Below are positions 1 through 9,191 of a stretch of 64,000 nt of DNA, in pieces; the first letter of the stretch is position 1, and every line of letters starts with the position of its first letter. Source of the stretch: Ralstonia sp. UNC404CL21Col (GTDB lineage: Bacteria; Pseudomonadota; Gammaproteobacteria; Burkholderiales; Burkholderiaceae); the NCBI RefSeq assembly GCF_000620465.1, contig NZ_JIBE01000004.1:1116001-1180000 (forward strand), given 5' to 3'. A program made the translations under genes and the position numbers. A model generated the notes under the pieces. That model was not told the DNA's origin, did not search any database, and was given only the letters and a program-made list of their open reading frames with translations.

Positions 1-778
1 GCAGCGGATCGGTCTGCGCCAGCGTGAACAGCTCGCGGTTGGCGCCCGCGTTGCCGGCATTGACCAGCGTGCCGACATCGACATTGCGCTTGGTCACCAC
101 ACCCGCAAACGGCGCCACCACGCGGCGGAAACCTTGCAGCTCCTGCAGGCGGCGCACGTTGGCTTCGGCGGCGGCCAGGTCGGCCTGGGCCTGGTTGGCG
201 GCGCTGGTGCGCTCGTCCAGTTCCTGTTGCGAGACGGCGTCTTTCTGACGCAGGTTCTGCCAGCGCGTGAGCGAGGTCTGCGCCAGCGCCTTGCGTGCGG
301 CGGCCTGGTTGCGTGTGGCTTGTGCCTGGTTCAGTTCCTGGTCGACTTCGGGCGTGTCGAGCAGCGCCAGCACTTCGCCCTTGTCCACATGGGCGCCGAT
401 GTCCTTGAACCAGCGCAGCACGTAGCCGCTGGTGCGGGCATAGATGGGCGATTCAACGTAGCCCTGCAGCGTGCCCGGCAGCGTCAGCTCGCGGCTGGCG
501 TTGGCCGGTTTGGGTGCAGTGGTGGTGACGTAGCGGCTGGTCTGCGCGCTCACCTGACGCTCCAGCGCATGCGCGTTGTAGTAGCGGCTGACCAGCGTGC
601 GCCCAGCGCCCAGCGCCAGCAGAACCACCACGACGATCACGACCCAGCGTGCACGGCGCATGGCCGGCGCGCGGTCCACCTGTTCGATCGGGTCGACGGT
701 GACGACGTGGTGCGGCGGGCCGTCCGCGGGATGCCCGGAATGCGCCCCAGGATGGGCACTGGATGTTTGCTCAGACAT
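1..778 (-). CDS. RND efflux periplasmic adaptor (HlyD/MFP family), partial at left edge
   Basis: Membrane-fusion subunit that would link the inner-membrane RND pump encoded just upstream to an outer-membrane channel. The 259 visible codons show a His/Pro-rich cytoplasmic N-terminus, one membrane segment near residues 47-65, then the first half of a lipoyl/barrel-sandwich domain (GYVLRWFKDIGAHV) and an Ala/Gln-rich coiled-coil hairpin before the second lipoyl half begins. The C-terminus lies beyond base 1. The start ATG overlaps the stop of the RND gene by 8 bases, so the two are translationally coupled. An outer-membrane factor gene would be expected further left. Substrate unknown. Confidence 0.9.
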   Translation of the reverse strand, partial: MSEQTSSAHPGAHSGHPADGPPHHVVTVDPIEQVDRAPAMRRARWVVIVVVVLLALGAGRTLVSRYYNAHALERQVSAQTSRYVTTTAPKPANASRELTLPGTLQGYVESPIYARTSGYVLRWFKDIGAHVDKGEVLALLDTPEVDQELNQAQATRNQAAARKALAQTSLTRWQNLRQKDAVSQQELDERTSAANQAQADLAAAEANVRRLQELQGFRRVVAPFAGVVTKRNVDVGTLVNAGNAGANRELFTLAQTDPL

Positions 779-3700
779 GTCCTTCGCTTCCCCGCAAATC
801 GTCACTACGCCGGGCGGCGCGCCGCTGCAATCTGTCGTGCACGCTGGCAAACACCACCGGAACAAAGAAAAGGGTCGAGACGGTCGCGAACAGCAGACCG
901 CCGATCACCGCGCGCCCCAGCGGCGCGTTCTGCTCTGCGCCCTCGCCGAGGCCCAACGCCATGGGCACCATGCCGATGATCATCGCCAGCGCCGTCATCA
1001 GCACCGGACGCAGGCGGGTGGCGCCGGCTTCGAGCGCGGCCTGCACCGGCGCGATGCCTTCGGCCAGGCGCTCGCGCGCAAAAGAGATCAGCAGGATCGA
1101 GTTGGCCGTCGCCACGCCCATCGTCATGATTGCCCCCGTGAGCGAGGGCACCGACAGCGTCGTCCCCGTCACGAACAGCATCCACGCGATGCCCGCCAGC
1201 GCCGCCGGCAGTGCGGTCACGATGATGAGCGGGTCGATCCACGACTGGAAGTTCACGACGATCAGCAGGTACACCAGCACGATCGCCATGACGAGGCCGA
1301 GCCCCAAGCCGAGGAACGACGATTCCATCGTCTTCACCTGACCGCGCACCGTAATCTGCGCGCCGCGTGGCAGCTTCGGGCGGATGTCGTCGACGGCCTT
1401 CTGCACTTCCTTGGCGACGGCGCCCAGGTCGCGGCCCTGCACGGCGGCATAGACGTCCACCACCGGCGTGATGTCGTAGTGCGATACCACTTGCGGCTGC
1501 ACCGCAGGGCTCACCTGCACGAGGTTGCCCAGCAACTGCGGCCCGCCTGCCTGTGCGGCGCCACCGCGCGAGCTTGCCACCGGCGTGCGCAGCAGTGCGT
1601 CGAGCGAATCGACGCGGTACTGCGGGCTGGTGACGGCCACCTGGTACACCACACCGTTGATCGGGTTGAGCCAGAACGTGGGCGAGGTCTGGAAGCTTGA
1701 GCTGAGCGACACGAGCAGGTTCTGCGCCACGTCACGCCCTTCCAGGCCGACCTGCTGGATGCGCGTGCGATCCATGTTCAAGGCGAGCGTGGGCTGGTCG
1801 AAACGCTGGTGCACATGCGTATCCACCGCGCCAGGAATCTGCTTGATGCGGTTGGCCAGAATGCCCGCAAGCTGCTGGTTGGTCGCCACGTCGGCGCCGG
1901 AGAATTGCACGTCGATGGCCGACGGCAGACCGAAGTTCAGGATCTGGCTGACGATGTCTGCAGGCTGGAACGCGAATTCCACGCCCGGAAAGCGTTTGGG
2001 CAGTTCTTCGCGCAGGCGGCGGATGTATTCCGCGCTGGGTTTGCGCTCGCCCTCGTGCAGGGCAATCAGGATTTCACCGTCGAGCGTGCCGATGGTGCCC
2101 GCGTTGCTGTACGACAGGTTGATCCCCGAGTTCGGCACGCCGAGGTTGTCGAGGATGGTCGACAGCTCCTGCTTGGGAATGATCTCGCGGATGGCGGTTT
2201 CCACTTCATCGGCCAGCCGTGCGGTTTCTTCGATCCGCAAGCCCGACGGCGCGCGCATGTGCAGGCGGATCTGGCCGGCATCCACATCCGGGAAGAAGTC
2301 GCGCCCGAGCACAAGGTACAGGGCGCACGACGCCACGCAGAAGCCCAGGAACGACAGTGCGAACACGCGGCGGTATTCCAGCAGCCCGCCGAGGATGGCG
2401 GCATAGTTGCCGCGCATGTGTTCGAACTGCGTGTTGAATGCCCGGTAGATGCGGCCGAACGTGCTCGGTTTGGCGTCGGCTTTCCGGGCGTCTTGCGTGT
2501 GGCCGGTCATGAGCATCATCACCAGCGTCGGCACCAGCGTGCGCGAAAGCACGTATGAAGCCAGCATCGCAAAGATCACCGCTTCGGCCATCGGCACGAA
2601 CAGGTAGCGCGCTACGCCCGTGAGGAAGAACATCGGCACGAAGACGATGCAGATGCAGAGGGTCGACACGAAGGCCGGCACGGCGATCTCGGCGGCGCCG
2701 TCGAGGATCGCGGTGATCGGCTCCTTGCCTTCGTGCAGGTGGCGCTCGATGTTCTCGATGGTGACGGTGGCGTCGTCCACGAGAATCCCCACCGCCAGCG
2801 CCAGGCCGCCCAGCGTCATCAGGTTGATGGTCTCGCCGATCAGGTGCAGCACGATGATCGACGAGAGAATCGACAGCGGAATCGACACCGCAATGATGGC
2901 CGTGCTGCGCCAGTTGCCCAGGAACAGCAGGATCATCGCGGCCGTCAGGCATGCGGCGATCAGCGCCTCGCGGATCACGCCTTCAATGGCGGCCTTCACG
3001 AACAGCGACTGGTCGAACAGCGGCGTGATCTTCAGGTCTTGCGGCAACACGGCGGCCGCGGCCGGCAGGAGCTTGTAGATGTTGTTGACGATATCGAGCG
3101 TCGATGCGCCGCCGTTCTTCAGGATGGAGAGCAGCACGCCGCGCTGGCCGTCCTGACGCACCACATTCGTCTGCGGCGAGAAGCCGTCGCGCACATTGGC
3201 CACGTCACCCAGATAGAGCGTGGCGCCGTTGCTCGTCTTGACCGGAATCGCGTTGAGCGCGGCGATGCTGCCCGGCGTGCCGTTGAGCGTGACGCCGTAT
3301 TCGGTGGCGTCGATCTTTTGCGTGCCGGCCGGCAGGATCAGGTTCTGCGCGCCCACGGCGTTGACGATATCCACGGGCGTCAGGCCCTGGGCCAGCAGCT
3401 TCTGCGTGTCGAGGTCGACCGTGATCTGCCGGCTCTTGCCGCCATACGGGAACGGCACGGCAATGCCCGGCACCGTGATCAGGCGCGGGCGCAGGAAGTT
3501 CACCGCCGCATCGTTGAGTTCCTGCTCCGACAGCGTGTTGCTCGACAGGCCCAGTTGCAGGATCGGAATGCTCGACGCCGAATACTTGATCACCAGCGGC
3601 GGCGTGGTGCCCGGCGGCAACTGCCGCACCTGCGCCTGCGTGCTCGCCACGATCTGCGCGAGTGCGGTCTGGATGTTGGCGTTGGGCTGGAAGAAGACCT

Positions 3701-3977
3701 TGATGATCGACACGCCACCCAACGATTGCGACTCGATGTGCTCGATGTCGTTGACGGTGGTCGTCAGGCTGCGCTCCGTGACCGACACGATGCGGTCGGC
3801 CATCTCCTTGGCAGGCAGCCCGTTGTAGTTCCAGATGATGCTGGCGACCGGAATGTCGATTTCCGGAAAGATGTCCGTCGGCGTACGCATGAGCGTAAAC
3901 GGCGTCGCCAGCAGGATCAGCAGGGCGAGGACGATGAACGTCAGCGGCCTTCGCAGCGCGAGTTGGACAATCCACAT
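771..3977 (-). CDS. RND family efflux transporter permease
   Basis: Inner-membrane proton-driven resistance-nodulation-division pump of 1068 residues, the usual length for AcrB/MdtB-type permeases. The N-terminal cytoplasmic tail and first helix (RRPLTFIVLALL) are typical, and the TM4 proton-relay motif GILVDDATVTIENIERH carries the adjacent aspartates of the family. Two large periplasmic loops are present and the protein ends with a TM11-12 repeat. It lies downstream of a marR gene (171-base gap) and upstream of its adaptor (8-base overlap). Position next to the ferulate genes suggests export of phenolic acids or similar toxic compounds, but that is inference. Sequence alone does not separate drug from metal specificity. 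Confidence 0.95.
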   Translation of the reverse strand: MWIVQLALRRPLTFIVLALLILLATPFTLMRTPTDIFPEIDIPVASIIWNYNGLPAKEMADRIVSVTERSLTTTVNDIEHIESQSLGGVSIIKVFFQPNANIQTALAQIVASTQAQVRQLPPGTTPPLVIKYSASSIPILQLGLSSNTLSEQELNDAAVNFLRPRLITVPGIAVPFPYGGKSRQITVDLDTQKLLAQGLTPVDIVNAVGAQNLILPAGTQKIDATEYGVTLNGTPGSIAALNAIPVKTSNGATLYLGDVANVRDGFSPQTNVVRQDGQRGVLLSILKNGGASTLDIVNNIYKLLPAAAAVLPQDLKITPLFDQSLFVKAAIEGVIREALIAACLTAAMILLFLGNWRSTAIIAVSIPLSILSSIIVLHLIGETINLMTLGGLALAVGILVDDATVTIENIERHLHEGKEPITAILDGAAEIAVPAFVSTLCICIVFVPMFFLTGVARYLFVPMAEAVIFAMLASYVLSRTLVPTLVMMLMTGHTQDARKADAKPSTFGRIYRAFNTQFEHMRGNYAAILGGLLEYRRVFALSFLGFCVASCALYLVLGRDFFPDVDAGQIRLHMRAPSGLRIEETARLADEVETAIREIIPKQELSTILDNLGVPNSGINLSYSNAGTIGTLDGEILIALHEGERKPSAEYIRRLREELPKRFPGVEFAFQPADIVSQILNFGLPSAIDVQFSGADVATNQQLAGILANRIKQIPGAVDTHVHQRFDQPTLALNMDRTRIQQVGLEGRDVAQNLLVSLSSSFQTSPTFWLNPINGVVYQVAVTSPQYRVDSLDALLRTPVASSRGGAAQAGGPQLLGNLVQVSPAVQPQVVSHYDITPVVDVYAAVQGRDLGAVAKEVQKAVDDIRPKLPRGAQITVRGQVKTMESSFLGLGLGLVMAIVLVYLLIVVNFQSWIDPLIIVTALPAALAGIAWMLFVTGTTLSVPSLTGAIMTMGVATANSILLISFARERLAEGIAPVQAALEAGATRLRPVLMTALAMIIGMVPMALGLGEGAEQNAPLGRAVIGGLLFATVSTLFFVPVVFASVHDRLQRRAARRSDDLRGSEGHV

Positions 3978-4148
3978 GGAGGCGTTTCAGAACCGCGGTG
4001 CGTTGATGGAGGGCGACGGTTGTTCGATCCGGCCCGACAGGCAGGGACCAACCATTCTAGCGCCGGGGGCCGCCGATCAATATGTCGCTTTGATCTGACT
4101 TTATTACATTGCATAACGGCAACTGCCGTGGCAACTGAAGGGCCCCGC

Positions 4149-4622
4149 TCAGCGCAGATTGCGCCCGCATTGCAGCAGCAGATCGTGCAGCAAAGCCGCG
4201 TGCGCGGCGTCGATTCCCTGCAGCATTTCCTGCTCGAGCCGGCTGACGGCCTCGTCGCACAGCGCCAGCAAGGTGAGCGCTTCGTCGGTCAACCCCAGCA
4301 TGACGATGCGTCCGTGCGTTGGGTCGGGCGTGCGCGTCACCCAGCCGCGCGCTTCCATCGCCTTCACCACTTCATTGGCCGACTGCGGCGACATGAACGA
4401 GCGCTCCGCCAGTTGCGCGTTCGACAGGCTGCCGCGCGCGTGCAGCACGGACAGCGCCGTGAATTGCGGCACCGTCAGCCCGTGCGGGGCGAGCGCTTCG
4501 CCCAGGCGGCGCTTGACGATGCGGTCGGTGCGGCCGATCAGGTAGGGCAGTCGTGCAGACGTTGCGGGTGCGCCGTCTTGTGCGGGCTGGGGTGTGTTGC
4601 GTTTGGTTCGTGTGGCCGCCAT
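4149..4622 (-). CDS. MarR family transcriptional regulator
   Basis: Dimeric winged-helix repressor of 157 residues. The core LTVPQFTALSVLHARG, then LSNAQLAERSFMSPQSANEVVKAME (DNA-recognition helices) and the wing TPDPTHGRIVMLGLT match MarR proteins; HGRI is the position of the conserved wing arginine. I take the ATG at 4622 because the upstream alternative adds a short non-homologous stretch. It stands divergent to the feruloyl-CoA operon and head-to-tail with the RND pump, so it could control either. MarR proteins near such operons (FerR/FerC/CouR types) respond to hydroxycinnamoyl-CoA thioesters. A perfect palindrome in the divergent spacer is the likely operator. Confidence 0.92.
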   Translation of the reverse strand: MAATRTKRNTPQPAQDGAPATSARLPYLIGRTDRIVKRRLGEALAPHGLTVPQFTALSVLHARGSLSNAQLAERSFMSPQSANEVVKAMEARGWVTRTPDPTHGRIVMLGLTDEALTLLALCDEAVSRLEQEMLQGIDAAHAALLHDLLLQCGRNLR

Positions 4623-4708
4623 GGATGTGAGTGGGTGTGCACCTATGCAGATGCGCACATTCTGCTACGTGTCGTTCGGATCAGGGTTTACGGCAATGAT
4701 AATCTCCT

Positions 4709-4737
4709 TGTTATATCAGGCTACCTGATATTAAATT
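4709..4737 (+). promoter_or_regulatory. Possible sigma-70 promoter for the ferulate operon
   Basis: TTGTTA followed after 17 bases by TAAATT gives a moderate -35/-10 pair, and the palindrome sits inside the spacer between them, as expected for a repressor that blocks RNA polymerase. The -10 matches the consensus in only four of six positions. Confidence 0.35.
4713..4731. promoter_or_regulatory. Candidate MarR operator: perfect inverted repeat
   Basis: ATATCAGG-CTA-CCTGATAT is a perfect inverted repeat with 8-base arms and a 3-base spacer. It lies in the 187-base spacer between divergent marR and the feruloyl-CoA hydratase-lyase gene. Size and symmetry match MarR-family operators. Binding is inferred, not shown. 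Confidence 0.6.
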
Positions 4738-4809
4738 GGCGCCAAGCTGAGACGCGCCGCACACAAGACGGCGGGCGTCTCAAGCAGCCGACAGATCAAG
4801 GAGACGGAA

Positions 4810-5643
4810 ATGGCTGATTACCAAGGGCGCTGGCAAACCGTGGACGTAAAGGTGGACCAGGGCATTGCATGGGTGACGTTCAACCGCCCGGAGAAGCGCA
4901 ATGCCATGAGCCCGACGCTCAACTCGGACATGATCCAGGTGCTCGAAGCGCTGGAGCTGGATGCCGATGCCAAGGTGCTGGTACTGACCGGCGCGGGCGA
5001 TGCGTGGACGGCCGGCATGGATTTGAAGGAGTACTTCCGTGAAGTCGACGCCGGCCCGGAAATCCTGCAGGAGAAGATCCGCCGCGATGCCTGCCAGTGG
5101 CAATGGAAGCTGCTGCGCATGTATGCCAAGCCGACCATCGCGATGGTCAACGGCTGGTGCTTCGGCGGCGGGTTCTCGCCGCTGGTGGCGTGCGATCTGG
5201 CGATTGCGGCGGACGAGGCCACCTTCGGCCTGTCGGAAATCAACTGGGGCATTCCGCCGGGCAACCTCGTCAGCAAGGCGATGGCCGATACCGTGGGCCA
5301 CCGCCAGGCGCTCTACTACATCATGACCGGCGAGACCTTCACCGGTCAGCAGGCTGCCGCCATGGGCCTCGTCAACGAGAGCGTGCCGCGTGCCCACCTG
5401 CGTGCGCGCACCGTGGCACTGGCCGAAAAGCTGCTGGAGAAGAACCCCGTGGTGCTGCGCGCCGCCAAGCACGGCTTCAAGCGCAGCCGCGAGCTGACAT
5501 GGGAGCAGAACGAGGATTATCTGTACGCCAAGCTCGACCAGGCCACGCTGCGCGATCCGGAGGGCGGCCGCGAGCAGGGCCTCAAGCAGTTCCTGGACGA
5601 CAAGTCGATCAAGCCGGGCCTGCAAGCCTACAAGCGCGCCTGA
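4810..5643 (+). CDS. ech: Feruloyl-CoA hydratase-lyase (p-hydroxycinnamoyl-CoA hydratase/lyase)
   Basis: Crotonase-fold enzyme that hydrates feruloyl-CoA or p-coumaroyl-CoA and cleaves the product to vanillin or 4-hydroxybenzaldehyde plus acetyl-CoA. Its 277 residues align without gaps to the numbering known for Pseudomonas HCHL: Ser123 (in GGGFSP), Glu143 (in LSEINWG) and Tyr239 (in DYLYA) are all present, which separates it from ordinary enoyl-CoA hydratases. A GGAGA ribosome site precedes the ATG. It is the first gene of a rightward operon with vdh 38 bases downstream. Confidence 0.96.
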   Translation: MADYQGRWQTVDVKVDQGIAWVTFNRPEKRNAMSPTLNSDMIQVLEALELDADAKVLVLTGAGDAWTAGMDLKEYFREVDAGPEILQEKIRRDACQWQWKLLRMYAKPTIAMVNGWCFGGGFSPLVACDLAIAADEATFGLSEINWGIPPGNLVSKAMADTVGHRQALYYIMTGETFTGQQAAAMGLVNESVPRAHLRARTVALAEKLLEKNPVVLRAAKHGFKRSRELTWEQNEDYLYAKLDQATLRDPEGGREQGLKQFLDDKSIKPGLQAYKRA

Positions 5644-5681
5644 TCTGGCCCGCTCACGCCAACGCCCCCGGAGACGAACCC

Positions 5682-7145
5682 ATGCCTGAGGTGACTCAGC
5701 TTGTGACCCTGCTGATCGGCGGTGAAAACCGGCCAGCAACCAACGGTGCCACCTTCGAGCGCCGCAACCCCGTCAACGACGCGGTCGCATCGCGCGCGGC
5801 GGCGGCCACGCTGGAAGATGCCGACGCCGCCGTGCAGGCTGCTGCCGATGCGTTCCCCGCGTGGGCGGCCTTGGCGCCGGGCGAGCGCCGCAAGCGGCTG
5901 CTGAAGGCCGCCGACTTGATGGACCAGCACACCGACGCCTTCATCCGCGCCGGCGCGGCGGAGACGGGCGCCAGCCCCAACTGGATCGGCTTCAACGTCA
6001 TGCTGGCGGCCAACATGCTGCGCGAAGCCGCCTCCATGACCACGCAGATCGACGGCAGCGTGATCCCCTCGGATGTGCCGGGCAACTTTGCGATGGCCGT
6101 GCGCCAGCCCTGCGGTGTGGTGCTCGGCATTGCACCGTGGAACGCGCCGGTGATCCTGGGCACGCGCGCGCTGGCAATGCCGCTGGCATGCGGCAACACG
6201 GTCGTGCTCAAGGCGTCGGAACTGTGTCCCGGCGTGCATCGGCTGATCGGCACCGTGCTGCAGGAGGCGGGCCTGGGCGATGGCGTGGTCAACGTGGTGA
6301 CCAACGCGCCGGCCGATGCCGCCGAGGTGGTGGAGCGCCTGATCGCGCATCCGGCCGTGCGCCGCGTGAACTTCACGGGCTCGACGCATGTGGGGCGCAT
6401 CATTGCGCAGCACGCGGCGCGGCACCTGAAGCCTGCGCTGCTGGAGCTGGGCGGCAAGGCGCCGGTGCTGGTGCTGGACGATGCTGCCCTCGATGCCGCG
6501 GTGGACGCGATTGCGTTTGGCGCATTCTTCAACCAGGGGCAGATCTGCATGTCGACCGAACGCGTGATCGTCGATCGCAAGATTGCCGATGCCCTCGTCG
6601 ACAAGCTGGCCGCCAAGGCGCGCACGCTGCGCGCGGGTGACCCGACTGACGCGACCGCGCAGCTGGGCGCGATGGTGAGCGTAGATGCGGCCCGGCGCGT
6701 GCAGGCGCTGGTGGAAGACGCCCGCGCGCACGGCGCTGCGCTGCCCGTCGGCCTGCATATGGATGGCGCCATCGTGCAGCCCGCCATCGTGGACGGTGTG
6801 ACACCCGCCATGCGGCTGTACAACGAGGAATCGTTCGGCCCCGTGGTGACGGTGGCGCGCGTGGATGGCGATGAAGAGGCGATTCGCCTGGCCAATGACA
6901 GCGAATACGGCTTGTCGGCCGCCGTGTTCAGCCGCGATGTGTCGCGCGCCATGCGGGTCGCGCAGCGTATCGAATCGGGCATCTGCCACATCAACGGCCC
7001 CACCGTGCACGACGAGGCGCAGATGCCGTTTGGCGGCGTGAAGAGCAGCGGCTACGGCCGGTTTGGCGGCAAGGCGTCGATTGTGGAATTTACCGAGCTG
7101 CGCTGGATCACCTTGCAGAATACGCCGCGCCACTATCCGATTTAA
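5682..7145 (+). CDS. vdh: Vanillin dehydrogenase (aldehyde dehydrogenase family)
   Basis: NAD(P)-dependent oxidation of vanillin (and 4-hydroxybenzaldehyde) to vanillate. The 487-residue protein has the aldehyde dehydrogenase core: VLGIAPWNAPV in the Rossmann domain, general base Glu255 in LELGGKAP and nucleophile Cys289 in QGQICMSTERV, 34 residues later as in the family. The frame is open far upstream, but the ATG at 5682, after GGAGACGAACCC, starts the homologous region. Placement between ech and fcs makes vanillin the natural substrate; the specificity itself is inferred from context. Confidence 0.94.
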   Translation: MPEVTQLVTLLIGGENRPATNGATFERRNPVNDAVASRAAAATLEDADAAVQAAADAFPAWAALAPGERRKRLLKAADLMDQHTDAFIRAGAAETGASPNWIGFNVMLAANMLREAASMTTQIDGSVIPSDVPGNFAMAVRQPCGVVLGIAPWNAPVILGTRALAMPLACGNTVVLKASELCPGVHRLIGTVLQEAGLGDGVVNVVTNAPADAAEVVERLIAHPAVRRVNFTGSTHVGRIIAQHAARHLKPALLELGGKAPVLVLDDAALDAAVDAIAFGAFFNQGQICMSTERVIVDRKIADALVDKLAAKARTLRAGDPTDATAQLGAMVSVDAARRVQALVEDARAHGAALPVGLHMDGAIVQPAIVDGVTPAMRLYNEESFGPVVTVARVDGDEEAIRLANDSEYGLSAAVFSRDVSRAMRVAQRIESGICHINGPTVHDEAQMPFGGVKSSGYGRFGGKASIVEFTELRWITLQNTPRHYPI

Positions 7146-7211
7146 CCGATCTGAAGTTCGGCAGCCGCCCACCACAACCATAAAACGGGCGGCGCATTCA
7201 GGAGACAAGAC

Positions 7212-9131
7212 GTGAATCACGTCGAAATGCAGGCTCAGGGCCCGCAGGTTCAAACCGGGCATCACACGCCGCCCCCGGCAGGTGTGCCCGATCACCCCTA
7301 CAGGCAGGTTGCCGTGAGCGATGCGCCTGCGCGTTGCGAGATGGACGCGCGCGACCGCGGTGTCTGGCACGTGCGCAATACCGAAGCGCTGGCGGAACAT
7401 CCGGCGCGCATGACCGACCGCCTGGTCGCGGGCGCGCAGCGCCACCCGGATCGCGTGCTGGCTGCACGTCGCGGGCCGGACGGCGCATGGATCAAGCTGA
7501 CCTATCGCGAGATGCTGGAGCGCGCACGCGCCATCGGCCAGGCGCTGCTGGATCGCGGCGTCTCCACCGAGCGCCCGCTGGCGATTCTTTCCGGCAACGA
7601 TCTTGAGCACTTGCAGCTGGCGCTGGGCGCCATGTGGGCGGGTGTGCCGTACGCGCCGGTGTCGCCGCCGTATGCATTGGTGTCGACGGATTTCGGCAAG
7701 TTGCGCCACGTGTTTGACGTGCTCACGCCGGGGCTCGTCTATGCCGCCGATGGCGCGGCCTTTGCCAACGCCGTCAGCGCGGTGGTGCCGCACGGCGTGG
7801 AGGTCATCACGCGCGACGGCGTATTGCCCGGGCGCAGCGCCACCGCCTTCGACACGCTGCTGCAAACGCCCGTGACCACGGCAGACGCCGCGCAGGCCGC
7901 AACCGGCCCCGATACGCTGGTCAAGGTGCTGTTCACCTCCGGCTCGACGCGCGCGCCCAAGGCCGTACCGACCACGCACCGCATGTTGTGCAGCAATCAG
8001 CAGATGCTGCGCCAGACCATTCCCGAATTCGCCAAGGAGCCGCCGGTGCTGGTGGATTGGCTGCCGTGGAACCACACGTTCGGCGGCAGCCACAACGTCG
8101 GCATCGTGCTCTACAACGGCGGCACGCTTTACATCGACGACGGCCGGCCCGTGCCCGGCAAATTCGACGAGACCCTGCGCAACCTGCACGAGATCGCACC
8201 CACCGCGTATTTCAACGTGCCCAAGGGGTGGGAAGAACTCGCGCTGGCGCTGGAGCGGGACCCGGCGCTGCGCGAGACCTTCTTCTCCCGCGTGAAGCTG
8301 TACTTCTTTGGCGGTGCGGGCTTGTCGCAAGAAGCCTGGGACCGGCTGGAGCGCGTGACCGGCCAGCACTGCGGCGAGCGCATCCGCATCATGGCCGGCC
8401 TGGGCATGACCGAGACGTCGCCGTGCTGCCTGTTCACGACCCGGCCGATCATGCGGTCGGGCTATGTCGGCACGCCGGCGCCGGGCTGCGAACTCAAGCT
8501 CGTGCCCGTGGGCGACAAGCTGGAGGCGCGCTTTCGCGGGCCGCACGTCATGCGTGGCTACTGGCGCCTGGGCGAAGAGCCTGCCGCACCGGTCTTCGAT
8601 GAAGACGGCTACTACTGCAGCGGCGACGCGCTGCGTTTCTACGACGCCGACCACCCCGAAAAAGGCCTCGTCTTCGATGGCCGCATCGCGGAGGACTTCA
8701 AGCTCAGCTCCGGCACGTTCGTCAGCGTGGGCCCGTTGCGCGCACGTGTGATCGCCGCGGGCGCGCCGTATGTGCAGGACGTGGTGATTGCCGGCATGAA
8801 CCGTGACGACATCGGCTTGCTGGTGTTCCCGCAGATGGAGCGATGCCGGCGGCTGTCGGGCCTGCCCGCCAGCGCAAGCGCAGCCGAAGTGCTGGCCGCC
8901 CCTGCCGTGCGCGCTGCATTTGCCGCACTGCTGCACGAACTGAACGCCACGGCCACCGGCAGCGCGACGCGCGTGGCGCGGCTGCTGTTGCTCGACGTGC
9001 CGCCATCGCTTGACCGCGGCGAGATCACCGACAAGGGCACGCTCAACCAGCGCGCCGTGCTGGCCCACCGTGCCGAGCAGGTCGACACGCTGTATCGCGA
9101 TGGCGATCCCGCGGTGATTCGCGCGGGCTGA
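7212..9131 (+). CDS. fcs: Feruloyl-CoA synthetase (AMP-dependent acyl-CoA ligase)
   Basis: Activates ferulate, p-coumarate or caffeate with ATP and CoA to supply the hydratase-lyase. The 639 residues include the P-loop VKVLFTSGSTRAPKAVP, the adenylate motif GLGMTETSP, EDFKLSSGTFVSVGPLR (a block typical of the FerA/Fcs branch) and a C-terminal DKGTLNQRAV containing the likely catalytic lysine. The start is GTG at 7212, preceded by AGGAGACAAGAC. It is longer than ordinary 4CL enzymes, as bacterial feruloyl-CoA synthases are. Third gene of the operon. Confidence 0.94.
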   Translation: MNHVEMQAQGPQVQTGHHTPPPAGVPDHPYRQVAVSDAPARCEMDARDRGVWHVRNTEALAEHPARMTDRLVAGAQRHPDRVLAARRGPDGAWIKLTYREMLERARAIGQALLDRGVSTERPLAILSGNDLEHLQLALGAMWAGVPYAPVSPPYALVSTDFGKLRHVFDVLTPGLVYAADGAAFANAVSAVVPHGVEVITRDGVLPGRSATAFDTLLQTPVTTADAAQAATGPDTLVKVLFTSGSTRAPKAVPTTHRMLCSNQQMLRQTIPEFAKEPPVLVDWLPWNHTFGGSHNVGIVLYNGGTLYIDDGRPVPGKFDETLRNLHEIAPTAYFNVPKGWEELALALERDPALRETFFSRVKLYFFGGAGLSQEAWDRLERVTGQHCGERIRIMAGLGMTETSPCCLFTTRPIMRSGYVGTPAPGCELKLVPVGDKLEARFRGPHVMRGYWRLGEEPAAPVFDEDGYYCSGDALRFYDADHPEKGLVFDGRIAEDFKLSSGTFVSVGPLRARVIAAGAPYVQDVVIAGMNRDDIGLLVFPQMERCRRLSGLPASASAAEVLAAPAVRAAFAALLHELNATATGSATRVARLLLLDVPPSLDRGEITDKGTLNQRAVLAHRAEQVDTLYRDGDPAVIRAG

Positions 9132-9191
9132 TTCCAACGCAGCACGACACCCAACCGGCAAAGACCGGTTCATCCACCCAGGAGGAGACTC

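Noticed and set aside
2733..4817. Antisense frame of 694 codons opposite the RND pump and marR
   Set aside because: Shadow frame without protein-like composition.
5628..9173. Antisense open frame of 1181 codons opposite the ferulate genes
   Set aside because: High GC leaves few stops in the antisense frame; it is rich in Arg/His/Ala with no domains, and the plus-strand genes have full catalytic motifs.
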